DNA of 64,000 bases from Nothopassalora personata (GCA_033816765.1 CM066292.1:2480001-2544000); one strand, 5' to 3'. Counted from the first letter of the stretch, positions 1 to 11,226 are shown. Made by a program: numbers and translations. The notes: generated by a model from the letters alone, not told the origin.

Positions 1-492
1 GAAGAAGAAGAGAGCGACACGGACGACGAAAACGAAGTATACACATTTACGGTAGATACGCTAAAGAAACTCTATAAGTTAATTATCTACCTCTAACGAA
101 GGCACGAAGAATTCCTACTAAAATTCTTAGGAAGACGATACCTAAACCCTAACGAATTCGACAAGACACTCGACACGATAAGGGGCATAGTATAGGGCTA
201 CCTAACTATAAACAATACTAAGAACTTAGCTAAAGCGGTTATCGAACGACTACCTATAGGAAGCCGAATAACGGATACCGGATACCTAACACCGGTAGGA
301 ACTTTCGTCTCGAACGAACTACGAATAGTAGTATAGTATGTACGGGCTCTCTACTTAGAATCGTAGAAGATCTAGGAACGCAATAGACTACAAGTATAGA
401 CATAGGGTAACGGGCTACAGGTTCTAGCCGAAGCCTCTAGGCACGAAACATAGCGAACTATATACTATTCGGGAAAAGGATTAGCTCCCTAG
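1..492 (+). pseudogene. Gy1 gag, C-terminal remnant
   Basis: Matches the acidic C-terminal part of the C gag (38690-39171). In-frame TAG/TAA codons come from CAG, CAA and TGG. The gag stop is at 490-492. The slippery heptamer GGGAAAA (471-477) and the two stem arms (483-490 and 507-514) of the frameshift signal described for C survive here. The gene starts before base 1. Confidence 0.85.
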
Positions 493-494
493 GA

Positions 495-3148
495 ATAAGC
501 GACCGGAGGGAGTTATATAATACTTAGGCTTACGCATCGACATTAAACATAGTTTTCTAGACATAAGTAATCGTTAACGGACACAAGACTAGTATTATAA
601 TCGACTTAGGAGCAGCGGGGAATTTCATCTCCGAGTCTTTCGTAAGAAGAAACGGGTTCGCTATCCTAAAGAAGAAATAGGGTTACGAGTTAATCGCGGT
701 AAACGGATTATCGTTACCTAGCGTAGAATAGGAGACGACATTATTGCTACTAGCTATCTAATAGTACTACGAGAATATTACCTTAGATGTTACTAATATA
801 GCTAGTTATAACATAGTATTAGGTATGCCTTAGTTAAGAAAGTACAATCTAGTAATCGACTAGAGAAGAGGAGTACTTACATTTAGGGAATGCGACTATA
901 TTATCGATATTTAGCCTACGTATCGACAGCGGACGATAGTAGATAAGGTAAGGAAACAGCTTAACGCATTCGAGCTTACGCCGACTAGAAGGATAGAAGA
1001 ACTACCTTCGACCGGGATAGACACTAGCGTAGGGCCGCCGGGTTACGAAGTTACTAGAAGTAATAGAAGTAACGTACTATCGAAGAATACTAATATCTTA
1101 GAGTTAAGTATTCCTAAGGAGTATCGCAAGTAGTCGCGACTCTTTAAAGAGGAGAGAGGCAAAACCGCCTTACCTAAGCACCGCCTATAGGATTATAAGA
1201 TTAACATTTAGCTAGGGAAAGAGCCTCTATAGGGACCCCTATATTAAATGTCTAAGAAAGAGCTATAGACCCTACGAGAATAGCTAAAGGAGAAGCTAGC
1301 TAAAGGATAGATAAGAAGATCTACCTTAAGTATAGGAACTCTATGTATATTCGTTCTAAAAGCAAACGGGAAGTTACGACTCGTATAAGACTATAGGAAG
1401 TTAAACGAGATTACGATTAAGAGCCGATACCCGCTACCTAACATCGAAGAAGCATAAGATAGACTAACCGGATCGGACTAGTACATAAAGATTAACCTAC
1501 GAGATGCCTTCTATGCTATACGAATAGTAGAAGGAGAAGAATGGAAAACCGCTTTTAGAATAAGATACGGACTCTACGAATTCTTAGTCATGCTAATAGG
1601 ATTAACTAACGCACCCGCATCCTACTAGGACCTTGTTAATAAGACACTTAGAGACCTACTCGACGTATGCGTTATCGCCTATATAGACGATATACTAGTC
1701 TACACGAAAGGATCCCTATAGGAACACATAAAACAAGTCTAGGACGTCTTTGAACGACTTACGCAATTAGGATTTAAGACAACACCCGAGAAATGCGAAT
1801 TCTATAAGAAAGAAGTTAAATTCTTAGGCTTTATTATTAGTACTATAGGGATAACGATCGACCCTACGAAGACATAGTTAATTAGAGAATAGCTAGAACT
1901 AAAGACACTTAAGGACGTATAATCATTTCTTAGACTAGCGAACTATAACCGGAAATTCATTAAGGACTACGTAAAGACAGTAGTACTAATAACGATACTT
2001 ACGAGAAAAGACGTTACTTAGAAATAGGGAAAGGAATAGATTAAAGCGTTTAAGAAACTTAAGGAACAATGCGCTTTAGCCCCTACGCTTCGACTATTCG
2101 ATAGTAGTAAGGAAGTCTACATCGAGACCGATGCGTCTAACATAGCAATAGGCGCGTGTCTAATATAGACACACGATAGGTAGAGACACCTAGTAGCCTA
2201 TTACTCCCGGAAAATAACTACAGCGGAACAGAACTACGACATCCATAATAAAGAGCTTCTAGCTATTGTTACTACTATGTAACATTAGAGAGTATATGTC
2301 GAGGGCCTACCGAAGTTAACAATTCTTTCTAACTATAAGAATCTTACGTACTTTACGACGACGAAAGAACTTACCCGAAGGCAAGCCCGCTAGTCGGAGC
2401 TACTAGGACAGTATAATTTCGAAATTAAATATACTCTAGGACGAGAGAATAGCCGCGCCGACGCGCTAAGCCAAAGAAGCGACTATATAGAAGGAAAAGA
2501 ACTAGTGCAACATAAAGTACTAAAGACGAACCCCGACGGAAGTCTTAGTGCTAACATAAGAGAATTTAATAACATTATACGGATATTAGGCGATAGGGAC
2601 GAACAATTCCCTATATCGTAAGGGAAGTACTAAGTACCTAAGAATCGAGAAGAAGAATGTATACGACAACATTACGACGAACTAATATATAGGCACCCTA
2701 GAACTTCGAAAACAATAGACCTAATATAACGCAGTTTCTCATTTCTATAGATAAGACTTAAGGTGTTACGCTATATTAAACAATGCGTACACTACTAACG
2801 AAACAAGGCTGCGAGACATGTAAAATATAGTTACCTACAGTTTAGGACACTACCAACGAAACTATAGGACGAAGTCATAATAGACTTTATTACGAAACTC
2901 CTACCGTTAAGAGATTAAGTTACGAAATAACTATACGACATAATACTAGTTATAGTTAATAGACTTACGAAATACGCACACTTCATTCCTACATCGGAAA
3001 CGTACAATGTAGAGCAGCTCGGATACCTCGTACTAGATAGACTTATCCAATACTACGGATTCCCTTAAGCGTTTATAACGGACAGAGACAAGCTATTCAC
3101 ATTAAATTACTAGAAGACGCTTATAGGAACGATCGGAATTAAACATAA
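495..3148 (+). pseudogene. Gy1 pol, first piece (protease, RT, RNase H, part of integrase)
   Basis: Runs parallel to C 39174-41829. The protease segment lies near 540-950, the RT around 1200-1900 with the Y-x-DD box at about 1680, RNase H about 2100-2450, and the zinc-binding and core parts of integrase about 2640-3140. Stops are numerous and of RIP type. Near 1030 the G run is one base shorter than in C (TAGGG against G5), so the protease and RT frames of this copy were once continuous. The piece ends where Copia-1 inserted in the integrase. Confidence 0.88.
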
Positions 3149-3395
3149 TGTTAAGATATAGCATCTTAAGGGGAGCTAACAGTTAGGTTGTGATCTAATA
3201 GCCTAAGGCATCCACGATAACTTAGCTTATCGGAAGACACCTTCTCTCCCCTTTAGCTTAGATAGACATCTAACACAATTAACACATTAGTTCCTAATAT
3301 ATTGCTGCATGCCCTATAGCTATTAGCCAGTTGAAGATTGATCTCTTACTCTACTTCGCTGCTAACTACGTATCCTATTAGGTCTTAACTTAATA
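3149..3395 (+). repeat. Copia-1 5' LTR
   Basis: A 247-bp direct repeat of 10975-11221 with few differences, most of them RIP-type. It is followed at once by the presumed primer-binding site. Confidence 0.9.
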
Positions 3396-3841
3396 GGTTA
3401 TAAGCCCGGGTTTATATAGGAGTAAGAGCAACCTATATTAGTACAGGTTACTTGTATCCCTTGCTATTATAGTAGAAAACATCTAGGAAGCAGAAGTCTA
3501 CCCTATCTATCCTATTAAGGAGCTTAGTTTAATACTAAGTAATAGGTAATCTAGAAAAGGACTCTATACGGCTTACTATAAGCCAATACCTTAAAGACAC
3601 TCTGTAGGCAGAACTGCATCGAGATACTATTAAGAAGGACTTTAAGTAAGTCATTTAGAACTCTACTAGGAGAGACAGACCTATGTCCTAGCTCCGAGAC
3701 TACACCGCTCTTTCTTTACCCTACTAAGTAGGCCTTGGTATCTACACCTACGAACCTTACTATTCTATACTAAAAGCCTTAGTAGGACCTAAGCCACGAC
3801 CTTGAAGCATATACACCTTGTTTTATTATATTTAATTTATT

Positions 3842-6800
3842 ATGGATTTATACTAAGAGAAAGGAGAAGAGAAGGGAACTAAAATCCTAATTCTTAGGAG
3901 AGATAACTAGAAGAGATAGTTTAACCTTTAGAGATACAAGATAGAGAGCTAGTTAGCATTCTTTACAATTAATAACCTGTTAGAAGTGTTATTTAACAAT
4001 ATTAAGGGTAAGAACCTAAAACTCTAGGAAGAGACTAAGATTAAAGAGATTCTTAATGTACTAACATAGACAAAACAAAATGCAGCTTACTGCTTTAGTA
4101 TCCTAAGTAGGATTATAGAAGAAGATAAATTTGAGCTTAAGGGCTCTTACGAATCTAGAAAAGCTACTAAGATATAGGTGCATCTCTAGAATAAGTATAG
4201 CTAGGTGTTACTAACCTATGTATATAAGCTTACAAAACAGTTTGTAAACTTTAAGATAAGTAAAGAGTTTACTATTAGATCTATATAGGCACACCTAGTA
4301 TCTCTTAGAAGGAGGATTGCTAATGTTAACCTAGAGGGCTAGTACTATAGGAAAGCTAATATAAGAATAACCTAGCTTTTAAGCTCACTACCACCTAACT
4401 ACTATATAGCTAGGGATACTATTATAGCTTAGCTAAAGATAGATTATAAAAGGACCTTAAAGATCCTTAAGGCTTAAGAGGCTAGATTAAATCCCTCTAA
4501 GGCTAAGTATAGTATAGCAGGTACCTAGGTTAGGCCCTTAGGTTAGGTAAGATTACTTTCCTACCTTCTCTATAAGAAGGACTATCTTATTAAGGACTGC
4601 CCTAGTCTCTCTAAGGCAAAGAAGGTCCTTAGATCTCATTCCTAAGCACTATCCTCCTAGAATATAATATATATTAAGAAGAGAAGATCTCTACTACTAT
4701 CTTTAAGAAGAATACTAAGAGAGAAGTCCTCTATAGAGGAACTTAAGAAAATGGTAAAGAAACTTAGCTCTAACATACTATTACTCTAGAAGAACTAGGC
4801 CTAGTCTCCTTCCTCTAAAACAAGGAAGACTAGGAAAGGTTTCTCTACCTAAGAGCCACCTAACTTATGCAACTTATCCTAGAAGACAATGTCTAATAAT
4901 AATAAGTATAATAAAGTGGCTTACTTAACTATAGAAGTCTAAGGCAAGTTCCCCTTATTAGAGTAGTTACTTAATTCTTGTACTTTATCCTATATAACTA
5001 ACTAGAACTGCCTCTTTAGATCTATAACTCCCTTAATAAAGAAGAAATAGATCAAAGTAGGAGGTAGGCATTTGTTAGCCACTTATATTAGGACTATAGA
5101 GATAAGTAGGAGATCTAGTAGGAAAGTTGTTTTAGAAGATGTTCTACTTATACCTAAGCTAGGGGTAAACCTAGTTTCTTAGAACTAGTTTAGTAAGCAG
5201 TTTAGTGTCTAACCTCCTTTATTTTCTCTTATATCCCCCTCTAGCTAAACTATTGTCTAGACAAGGCTTCTTAGGGGGGTTCTATTCATTAATAAGATTT
5301 CTCCTCTACGATAAGAAAGGGCACATTACTTATTATGTGCACTACTAATAGAGAATGCCTTTATAACTACTAAATTAGAGACTAACCTAAAACAGTAGGA
5401 GCTTTAGTATAGAAGATTTACACACTTTAGGAAGAACTTGCTCTAGAATCTTTATAAGGTAATAGACTTAAAAGAACCTATTCCTATTCCTAGGGATAGC
5501 TTCCACTAGTATAGAGTATGTTTAATAGCAAAGATAAAGAAGTATAAAGGCAAAGTTACTAGGAGAAGACCTAAAAGACTTGCCCTTATATCTATTAACA
5601 TATATAGTCTACTACTAACATTAAGGCTAGGGTTCAAATACTAGCTTAAGATTATTAATAACTTCTCTAGAAAAAAGTAGACCTATCCTCTTAAGAAAAG
5701 AGAAGATACTTTAGTTACTCTCTAGAACTAGAAGATTAAGGTAGAGAGGAAATTATTAGTATAGTTAAAAGCAGTTAGGCTTAACAATATAAGGGAACTT
5801 ATTGCATTAGTTAAGCAGTAGGAGAAGGATTTAGGAATTAGGCTAGAGCATACTAAGGCATATAACTCGCTCTAAAATAGACTAGTTAAAAGGTTAATAT
5901 AAACCTTAGAAGACTCTATAAGGGCAATGCTTAAAGAGGCTAAGATGCTAATTGAATTCTAGCCTAAAGCACTAGAAGCCTAAACCTATATAAGGAACAA
6001 ACTACTAAATAGTCTAGACTATAATAGGTTCAAGGTTTCACTAGATAAAGCCTTTAATGGTATTAAGCCAACTATTAACTATTTGAAGGTTTAGGGATAC
6101 AAAGCTATTATCTATATAGACACAAGATCCTAGCCTTAATAGGCAAGAAGTAATAAACTAATAAATAGAGGCAAAGAAGCAGTGTTTGTTAGATACGTTA
6201 AAAACACAGCTAAGGCCTAGCTCTTTTAGGAACTAGATATAAAAGCTGTAAAACAATACATATATATAGACTTCTTTAAGGACTAACCTAGAGGTAATAT
6301 AGATCTTAATGTTACAAAATTAAATCTATTAAGCAATGCACTAGCTAGGAGACCCTTAGGGAGGCTAAGGAAGGATATATCCTTAGAGCGACCTGTTCAC
6401 TATTTAATTATTCAGTAGAGTAGCCTAGTAACAGCCTAGCTAAGAAAGCTATTTGTGTAACTTCCCTAGCCTCTAAAGAATATAGGGGAATTTTAGAAAA
6501 TCGATAAGCCAATTAAGATAAGCTTACTAGATCTCTAGGAAAAGAATATTACTAGCACACAAGTAACTACTCTTAGATTATCCCTTAGTAAGAGGAGGGC
6601 TAACCATAATATTAAGGGCTATAAATAGAAACAGAAAGCCCTAAGATCTATAGTCCCTATACCTAAACTAGCTACTAAAGTAGGAGAAGCAATAGACCTC
6701 TTAGAGAACCTTACTACTTACTACTAAGCTTTCTTTATAGCCATGCAATCAGTAGATGATTCAGTACTATAGGACAGTAAATTCCTAGAAGAAGTTAAGG

Positions 6801-6962
6801 AGATAGCCTTTATAGCAACTGTAGAAGTTATTATATATAAGTAAGAGATTCTAATTCTAAAGTCCTATAAGGATGCTATAAATAATAAGAAATAGGGACA
6901 CCTTTAGAAGGAAGCAATCTAGAAGGAGCTAGATGCTCTATAGAGCAACAACACCTAGGAGA
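3842..6962 (+). pseudogene. Copia-1 gag-pol remnant, 5' part
   Basis: A reading frame begins near ATG 3842 but is broken by many TAG/TAA codons that fit RIP of CAG, CAA and TGG. Position within the element suggests gag (about 3842-4900), protease (about 4900-5300) and integrase (about 5300-6300), but only the downstream RT is recognisable with confidence. The remnant is cut at 6962 by NA-1. Confidence 0.65.
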
Positions 6963-6967
6963 ATACT

Positions 6968-7284
6968 TGTTACGGTTTAGTTCGCAGAGAGGGGACAACC
7001 AATCATCCAGGCAGCAAGGCAAGGATCAGAACACGTGACCAAGGGATCTGAGGGATCTGTGGGATCTGTCGAACAGATCCGCAGAGCAGGACGGATCTCG
7101 CGAGACCACGCCAAGACATGGCACTATATAGACGACGCTCTTTTGCAAGTAGATAGGAGCTTCGTGCTCAACTCATTTTAAGTATACACCATATACTGTT
7201 TGGGACCACTACCTTCTCAACGAGTCAGAGACATCACTGCAAAGATCCAAGCCCAGTTGGGATAACGTACAGCGGTTCCTAACA
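6968..7284 (+). repeat. NA-1 5' LTR
   Basis: 317 bp, TGTTACGG to CTAACA. It holds CACGTGAC at 7032-7039, a run of GGATCT repeats at about 7043-7100 (three direct, one inverted, one more direct), a TATA box (TATATA 7125-7130) and the self-primer sequence GTGCTCAA about 34 nt downstream of the TATA box. Confidence 0.95.
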
Positions 7285-7316
7285 ACTTTGAGCACCACCA
7301 CCAGGGCCCTTTGCAT

Positions 7317-8309
7317 ATGTCTGGGAGAGACGCTACCCGGAGTCCGTCACGACAACAGCCACAGTCAACTGGCATCACGGAACGAATGAGCGAAATGTCG
7401 ATTACAGGAAGCAGCAAGAACAACAACACTCCTATGGGTATGCTGAACCCATTGGACCACCACCGTGCACCTAAGGTGTCTACGCCGGAGACGTTCGACG
7501 GGACCAAGGACAAACTGGAGGCTTTTCAACTGCAGGTTCAGTTGTACCTTCACTTCAACGCACACCAGTTTCAAGGCGAGGCTTCTAAAGTCTTGTACGC
7601 CGCATCCTTCCTACGAGGAAAAGCAGCTAGAGGATTCCGACCATACCTCAAGGACTGGCTACACAACCAGGGCGAGGGAGAAACACCGAAAACGGAAACT
7701 CGAAAAATTTTCCACGACTACGACGAGTTTGAGACGAAACTCGATGATCTATACGGGATACCAAATGAGGAGGTATACGCCGACCGACATATCCGACAAC
7801 TTCGACAGACTACTTCTGTAGCGCTGTACGCCTCAGAATTCCAAGGATATGCCGCCGACCTGGAATGGAACGACGCAGCTTTGCGATCGCAGTTCTACCT
7901 CGGGCTGAAAGACAACGTCAAAGCCGAACTATCCCGAAACGCCAGCGTCGTTACGCTAGGGGCGATGATCAAGGCAGCAAAGGAGATCGACGAAAGGCTC
8001 CAGGAGTTGAGGTACGACCGACACGTACAGCCTGGATACCAGAGACCCGCCGCGGGCGGAAGAGGGGGCTTCAAGGCCAGAAGTCAGGACCCTAATGGTT
8101 ACGGAGACCCAATGGAATTGGACGTAACGGAACGTAGGACAGGAAGGGGGCTGAAGAGCAAAGGTTCCACCTGCTACGTATGTGGCGAGCAAGGCCATTT
8201 TGCAAAGAACTGCAAGAAAAAGAACATGGTTAGCCGCGAGTTCAACGCAATGATTCGCGAAGAGAATACATGCCAGGAATGCGAGAACTTCTTCTCGAAA
8301 TCTGCCTAG
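7317..8309 (+). CDS. NA-1 Gag-like capsid/nucleocapsid protein
   Basis: About 330 residues from ATG 7317. The frame is also open upstream from a TTG, but the NA-2 copy starts at the same ATG. The protein should form the particle that packages element RNA in the cytoplasm. Residues about 45-230 resemble a Ty3/gypsy retrotransposon gag domain and are clearly related to the C gag (shared FLRG, PYLK, LGLKDNVKAEL-type blocks). A CCHC zinc knuckle, CYVCGEQGHFAKNC (C-x2-C-x4-H-x4-C), lies near residue 285. It ends without any pol frame. Its last 4 bases overlap the end of the antisense ORF. It is about 97% like the NA-2 gag by eye and has no internal stop. Confidence 0.9.
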   Translation: MSGRDATRSPSRQQPQSTGITERMSEMSITGSSKNNNTPMGMLNPLDHHRAPKVSTPETFDGTKDKLEAFQLQVQLYLHFNAHQFQGEASKVLYAASFLRGKAARGFRPYLKDWLHNQGEGETPKTETRKIFHDYDEFETKLDDLYGIPNEEVYADRHIRQLRQTTSVALYASEFQGYAADLEWNDAALRSQFYLGLKDNVKAELSRNASVVTLGAMIKAAKEIDERLQELRYDRHVQPGYQRPAAGGRGGFKARSQDPNGYGDPMELDVTERRTGRGLKSKGSTCYVCGEQGHFAKNCKKKNMVSREFNAMIREENTCQECENFFSKSA

Positions 8310-9028
8310 CAGAAACAACCTGAGGACAGCAAGGCATCAAACAGCGGCTTCTTGATTTGATGGCCTAGGACACAGAAGTCAACACTACGAACGGCAAAAC
8401 GGGATAGACAGGGGACGAACGACGAGTTTCCCACTGGATTAGACACCGGAACATCCAGGAAGTTCCAGAACTCGGAGTTTGCGTTTCCCTCCCAGTTACT
8501 CCAGGTAAAGGGACTGAGCATGGGACCGTCGGAAGGGTCTGGAGCGAGGAGAAGGCCGGCTCGCTCGAGGGCGCGCTCTTCTTCCTCCTCCTCCTCCATT
8601 TCACGCTCCTCGAGAGAGCGACCTTCCTCGACCTTTCGGTCCACGGCATCCAGTTGCTTGCGAAGACGCATCTCTTTCGCATGCGCCTCCATCTCCTTCT
8701 CGAAAGCGGCAGCACGCAGGCGGCCGGCTTCCGCGAGCGCTTCCTTCGCTCGGTCAAGGTCCGAGAGCAGCTTCCTTCGTTGGTCACCAAGCTTCTTCCA
8801 CTCAACCTCAGTCACTTTGGCGTCGCAGCTGCGACAGTTACTTAGGTGGCAGTGGGAGCACTTGCCCGACGAGATGTGTACGCGACACAAGAGACCCTTC
8901 TCCTTGCAGCGAGAACAGGGACGCATGGTTTCTTCCCCGAGACGGTGGATTCGATTTGCACGTCGTTTTCGTTTCTTGGTGGGGACGGCGTCAGACGCTG
9001 GAATGTTGACGGGGAAAAGAGACGACAT
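8306..9028 (-). CDS. NA-1 antisense Zn2Cys6-like coiled-coil protein
   Basis: 240 residues, antisense to the element. A basic patch (KKRKRR, about 18-23) could be a nuclear signal. Cysteines 38, 41, 48, 57, 60 and 68 give C-x2-C-x6-C-x8-C-x2-C-x7-C, within the fungal Zn2Cys6 binuclear cluster consensus. A heptad-like, very charged coiled coil follows (about 75-160, with a run of Glu), then a region ending in an acidic and aromatic tail. Zn2Cys6 proteins are typically nuclear DNA-binding regulators, so by inference this could regulate the element or host genes. Homologues sit at the same place in C, NA-2 and Gy1. Its Cys block and coiled coil are closest to C, whereas its gag is closest to NA-2. 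No intron is needed. Confidence 0.75.
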   Translation of the reverse strand: MSSLFPVNIPASDAVPTKKRKRRANRIHRLGEETMRPCSRCKEKGLLCRVHISSGKCSHCHLSNCRSCDAKVTEVEWKKLGDQRRKLLSDLDRAKEALAEAGRLRAAAFEKEMEAHAKEMRLRKQLDAVDRKVEEGRSLEEREMEEEEEEERALERAGLLLAPDPSDGPMLSPFTWSNWEGNANSEFWNFLDVPVSNPVGNSSFVPCLSRFAVRSVDFCVLGHQIKKPLFDALLSSGCFC

Positions 9029-9104
9029 CTCTGGTCTGAAAGAGAGGTGGGGAGGACTTTCCTTTGTAAGCTTCGGGGCGAAGCTAAGGCTAAAAGGGGG
9101 ATGG

Positions 9105-9421
9105 TGTTACGGTTTAGTTCGCAGAGAGGGGACAACCAATCATCCAGGCAGCAAGGCAAGGATCAGAACACGTGACCAAGGGATCTGAGGGATCTGTGGG
9201 ATCTGTCGAACAGATCCGCAGAGCAGGACGGATCTCGCGAGACCACGCCAAGACATGGCACTATATAGACGACGCTCTTTTGCAAGTAGATAGGAGCTTC
9301 GTGCTCAACTCATTTTAAGTATACACCATATACTGTTTGGGACCACTACCTTCTCAACGAGTCAGAGACATCACTGCAAAGATCCAAGCCCAGTTGGGAT
9401 AACGTACAGCGGTTCCTAACA
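9105..9421 (+). repeat. NA-1 3' LTR
   Basis: 317 bp, identical by eye to the 5' LTR, preceded by the polypurine tract. The CACGTGAC motif is at 9169-9176. Confidence 0.95.
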
Positions 9422-9426
9422 ATACT

Positions 9427-10960
9427 GTTCTACTAAAAGGAGCAAACTTAGTTATGTTAAGATAGGTCTTTAATGTTAAAAGAAGCATTAGTAGAGCCAT
9501 TAAAAAGTTTAAGGCTAGGCTAGTTATAAGGGGCTTTTTACAGAAGTTTAGTATTAACTTTATAGAGACATTTGCGCCTATAGTTAGATAGGACACCCTT
9601 AGGGTGTTTATAGCTATTATATACAAGAAGGATCTCTATCTTCACTAAGTGGATATAAACAATGCGTTTATAGAAAGCACCCTCTATAAAGACATCTTTA
9701 TATTACTACTACTAGGAGTTAAGCTTCTACTAAACATAGTGTTTAAGATCCTTAAAAGCTTATATAGACTTAAGCAAGCAGCTAGAGATTGGAATCAACT
9801 CTATATATTAAAGCTTAGAGAGATTGGATTTATATAGTTAGAGGTAGATCTATGCCTACTTATTTATAAGGAAAAAGAGATTATAATTCTTACATATATA
9901 GATAACATTCTAATTGCTATACTAAAGTTAATAGATGTTCTCTAGTTTAAAAGAGAACTTAGCAAAGTCTTTAAGATTAAAGATCTTAGTAAACCTAAAA
10001 AGATCCTTAGTATAAGAGTTATAAGGGACAGGAGGAGAGGAATCCTAAAACTTAACTAGGGACACTTTATTAGGGACAATCTTGCTAAGATAGGGATAAA
10101 CTATAAGAAGGTAGCACCTACACACTTACCTATAGACAGCTATAAGGCTCTTAAACCTTTAAGCTACATAGATAAGAGGTGTAACAAGGCAGAGTACTAG
10201 AGTATTAATAGTATATAGATGTAGCTAGCAATAATTACAAGGCTAGACATTGCTTTTGCCCTAGGAAGGATAAGCTCATTTATAAGTGACCTATCCACCT
10301 ACTATATAAAGGCTTTAAAGAAGATTATAAGATATCTAAGGTTATATCCTAATCTTAGCCTTGTCTTCTCTAGGTATAGAGAAAGATGCCTAGTTAGATA
10401 CTATAACTCTAATTATATAATAGACAAAGTAGATAGAGTCTCTATCCTTAGGTATGTCTTCTTCCTCTATAGGGCACTAGTCTCCTAGATAAGTAAGAAG
10501 CAAAAGTCTATAGCAACATCTATAATAGAAGCTAAATACATAGCTATAAATGCATATGTAAAGCAATCCCAATTCCTAGCTTTACTACTAAGGGAGATAG
10601 ACTGTCTAGAGTTAGTAGGAGACTGTTCCTATTAACTAAGGATTACTAGAAACTAGGAGACTATGTTAAGCTTAAGACTAGTCTAATTAAGAGGTAATAA
10701 CTAAGCTGCCCTTACCCTAGTAAGGGATACACATGTTTATAACAAGTTAAAGTACATTAACATTACCTACAATGCTATTAGGAAACTTTAGTAGAGAAGG
10801 CTTATTGCTGTTAAGTATACCCTAACATCTAAGATAGTTATAGATAGGTTCATAAAGCTAAAGACTAGTCTACACTTCTAGAGGTTTATAAGCTAGCTTA
10901 ACCTATTATAGAGGTCTAAATACTACTAATAGGAGAAGAGTAGACTATGACCTCCTATAT
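9427..10960 (+). pseudogene. Copia-1 pol remnant, reverse transcriptase and RNase H
   Basis: Continues the frame interrupted by NA-1. A 62-codon open stretch at 9649-9837 contains DINNAF and KSLYRLKQAARDW, which match the conserved Ty1/copia RT blocks (D-x-x-x-AF and K-S-L-Y-G-L-K-Q-x-P-R-x-W) with RIP-type substitutions. RNase H-like sequence follows to the 3' LTR. Numerous stops make it non-coding today. Confidence 0.82.
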
Positions 10961-10974
10961 AAGATAAGTAGGAG

Positions 10975-11221
10975 TGTTAAGATGTAGCATCTTAAGGGGA
11001 GCTAACAGTTAGGTTGTAATCTAATAGCCTAAGGCATCCACGATAACTTAGCTTATCGGAAGACACCTTCTCTCCCCTTTAGCTTAGATAGACATCTAAC
11101 ACAATCAACACATTAGTTCCTAATATATTGCTGCATGCTCTATAGCTATTGGCCAGTTGAAGATTGATCTCTTACTCTACTCCGCTGCTAACTACGTATC
11201 CTGTTAGGTCTTAACTTAACA
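10975..11221 (+). repeat. Copia-1 3' LTR
   Basis: 247 bp, matches 3149-3395. It keeps the terminal TTAACA that is RIPed in the left copy. TSD CATAA follows. Confidence 0.92.
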
Positions 11222-11226
11222 CATAA

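Larger units (their letters stand above)
6968..9421 (+). mobile_element. NA-1: non-autonomous LTR retrotransposon (gag plus antisense Zn-cluster ORF, no pol)
   Basis: Two 317-bp LTRs (6968-7284 and 9105-9421) appear identical by eye, and the TSD ATACT is at 6963-6967 and 9422-9426, so the insertion is recent. The 2454-bp element has an intact gag on plus and an intact antisense ORF on minus, joined tail to tail, and no protease, RT or integrase. A self-type primer-binding site, TTGAGCAC at 7288-7295, is complementary to GTGCTCAA at 7164-7171 in the LTR. The purine tract AAAAGGGGGATGG precedes the 3' LTR, as in element C. It is not RIPed although its host element is. Mobilisation by an autonomous gypsy such as C is an inference. 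Confidence 0.93.
3149..11221 (+). mobile_element. Copia-1: RIP-degraded Ty1/copia retrotransposon inside Gy1
   Basis: Two 247-bp LTRs (3149-3395 and 10975-11221) begin TGTTAAGAT and end in TTAACA, RIPed to TTAATA in the left copy. The target duplication CATAA is present at 3144-3148 and 11222-11226. Directly after the left LTR, GGTTATAAGCCCGG (3396-3409) looks like a RIPed primer-binding site complementary to the anticodon arm of initiator tRNA-Met. The interior is AT-rich and stop-ridden. NA-1 sits inside it with TSD ATACT. Gy1 integrase resumes exactly after 11226. Confidence 0.92.

Noticed and set aside
8520..9188. 222-codon plus-strand ORF and overlapping frames in NA-1
   Set aside because: Shadow of the antisense Zn-cluster ORF. 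Composition is Arg/Ser repeats, reverse of Glu-rich coiled coil, and it runs into the 3' LTR. No counterpart in C or NA-2.
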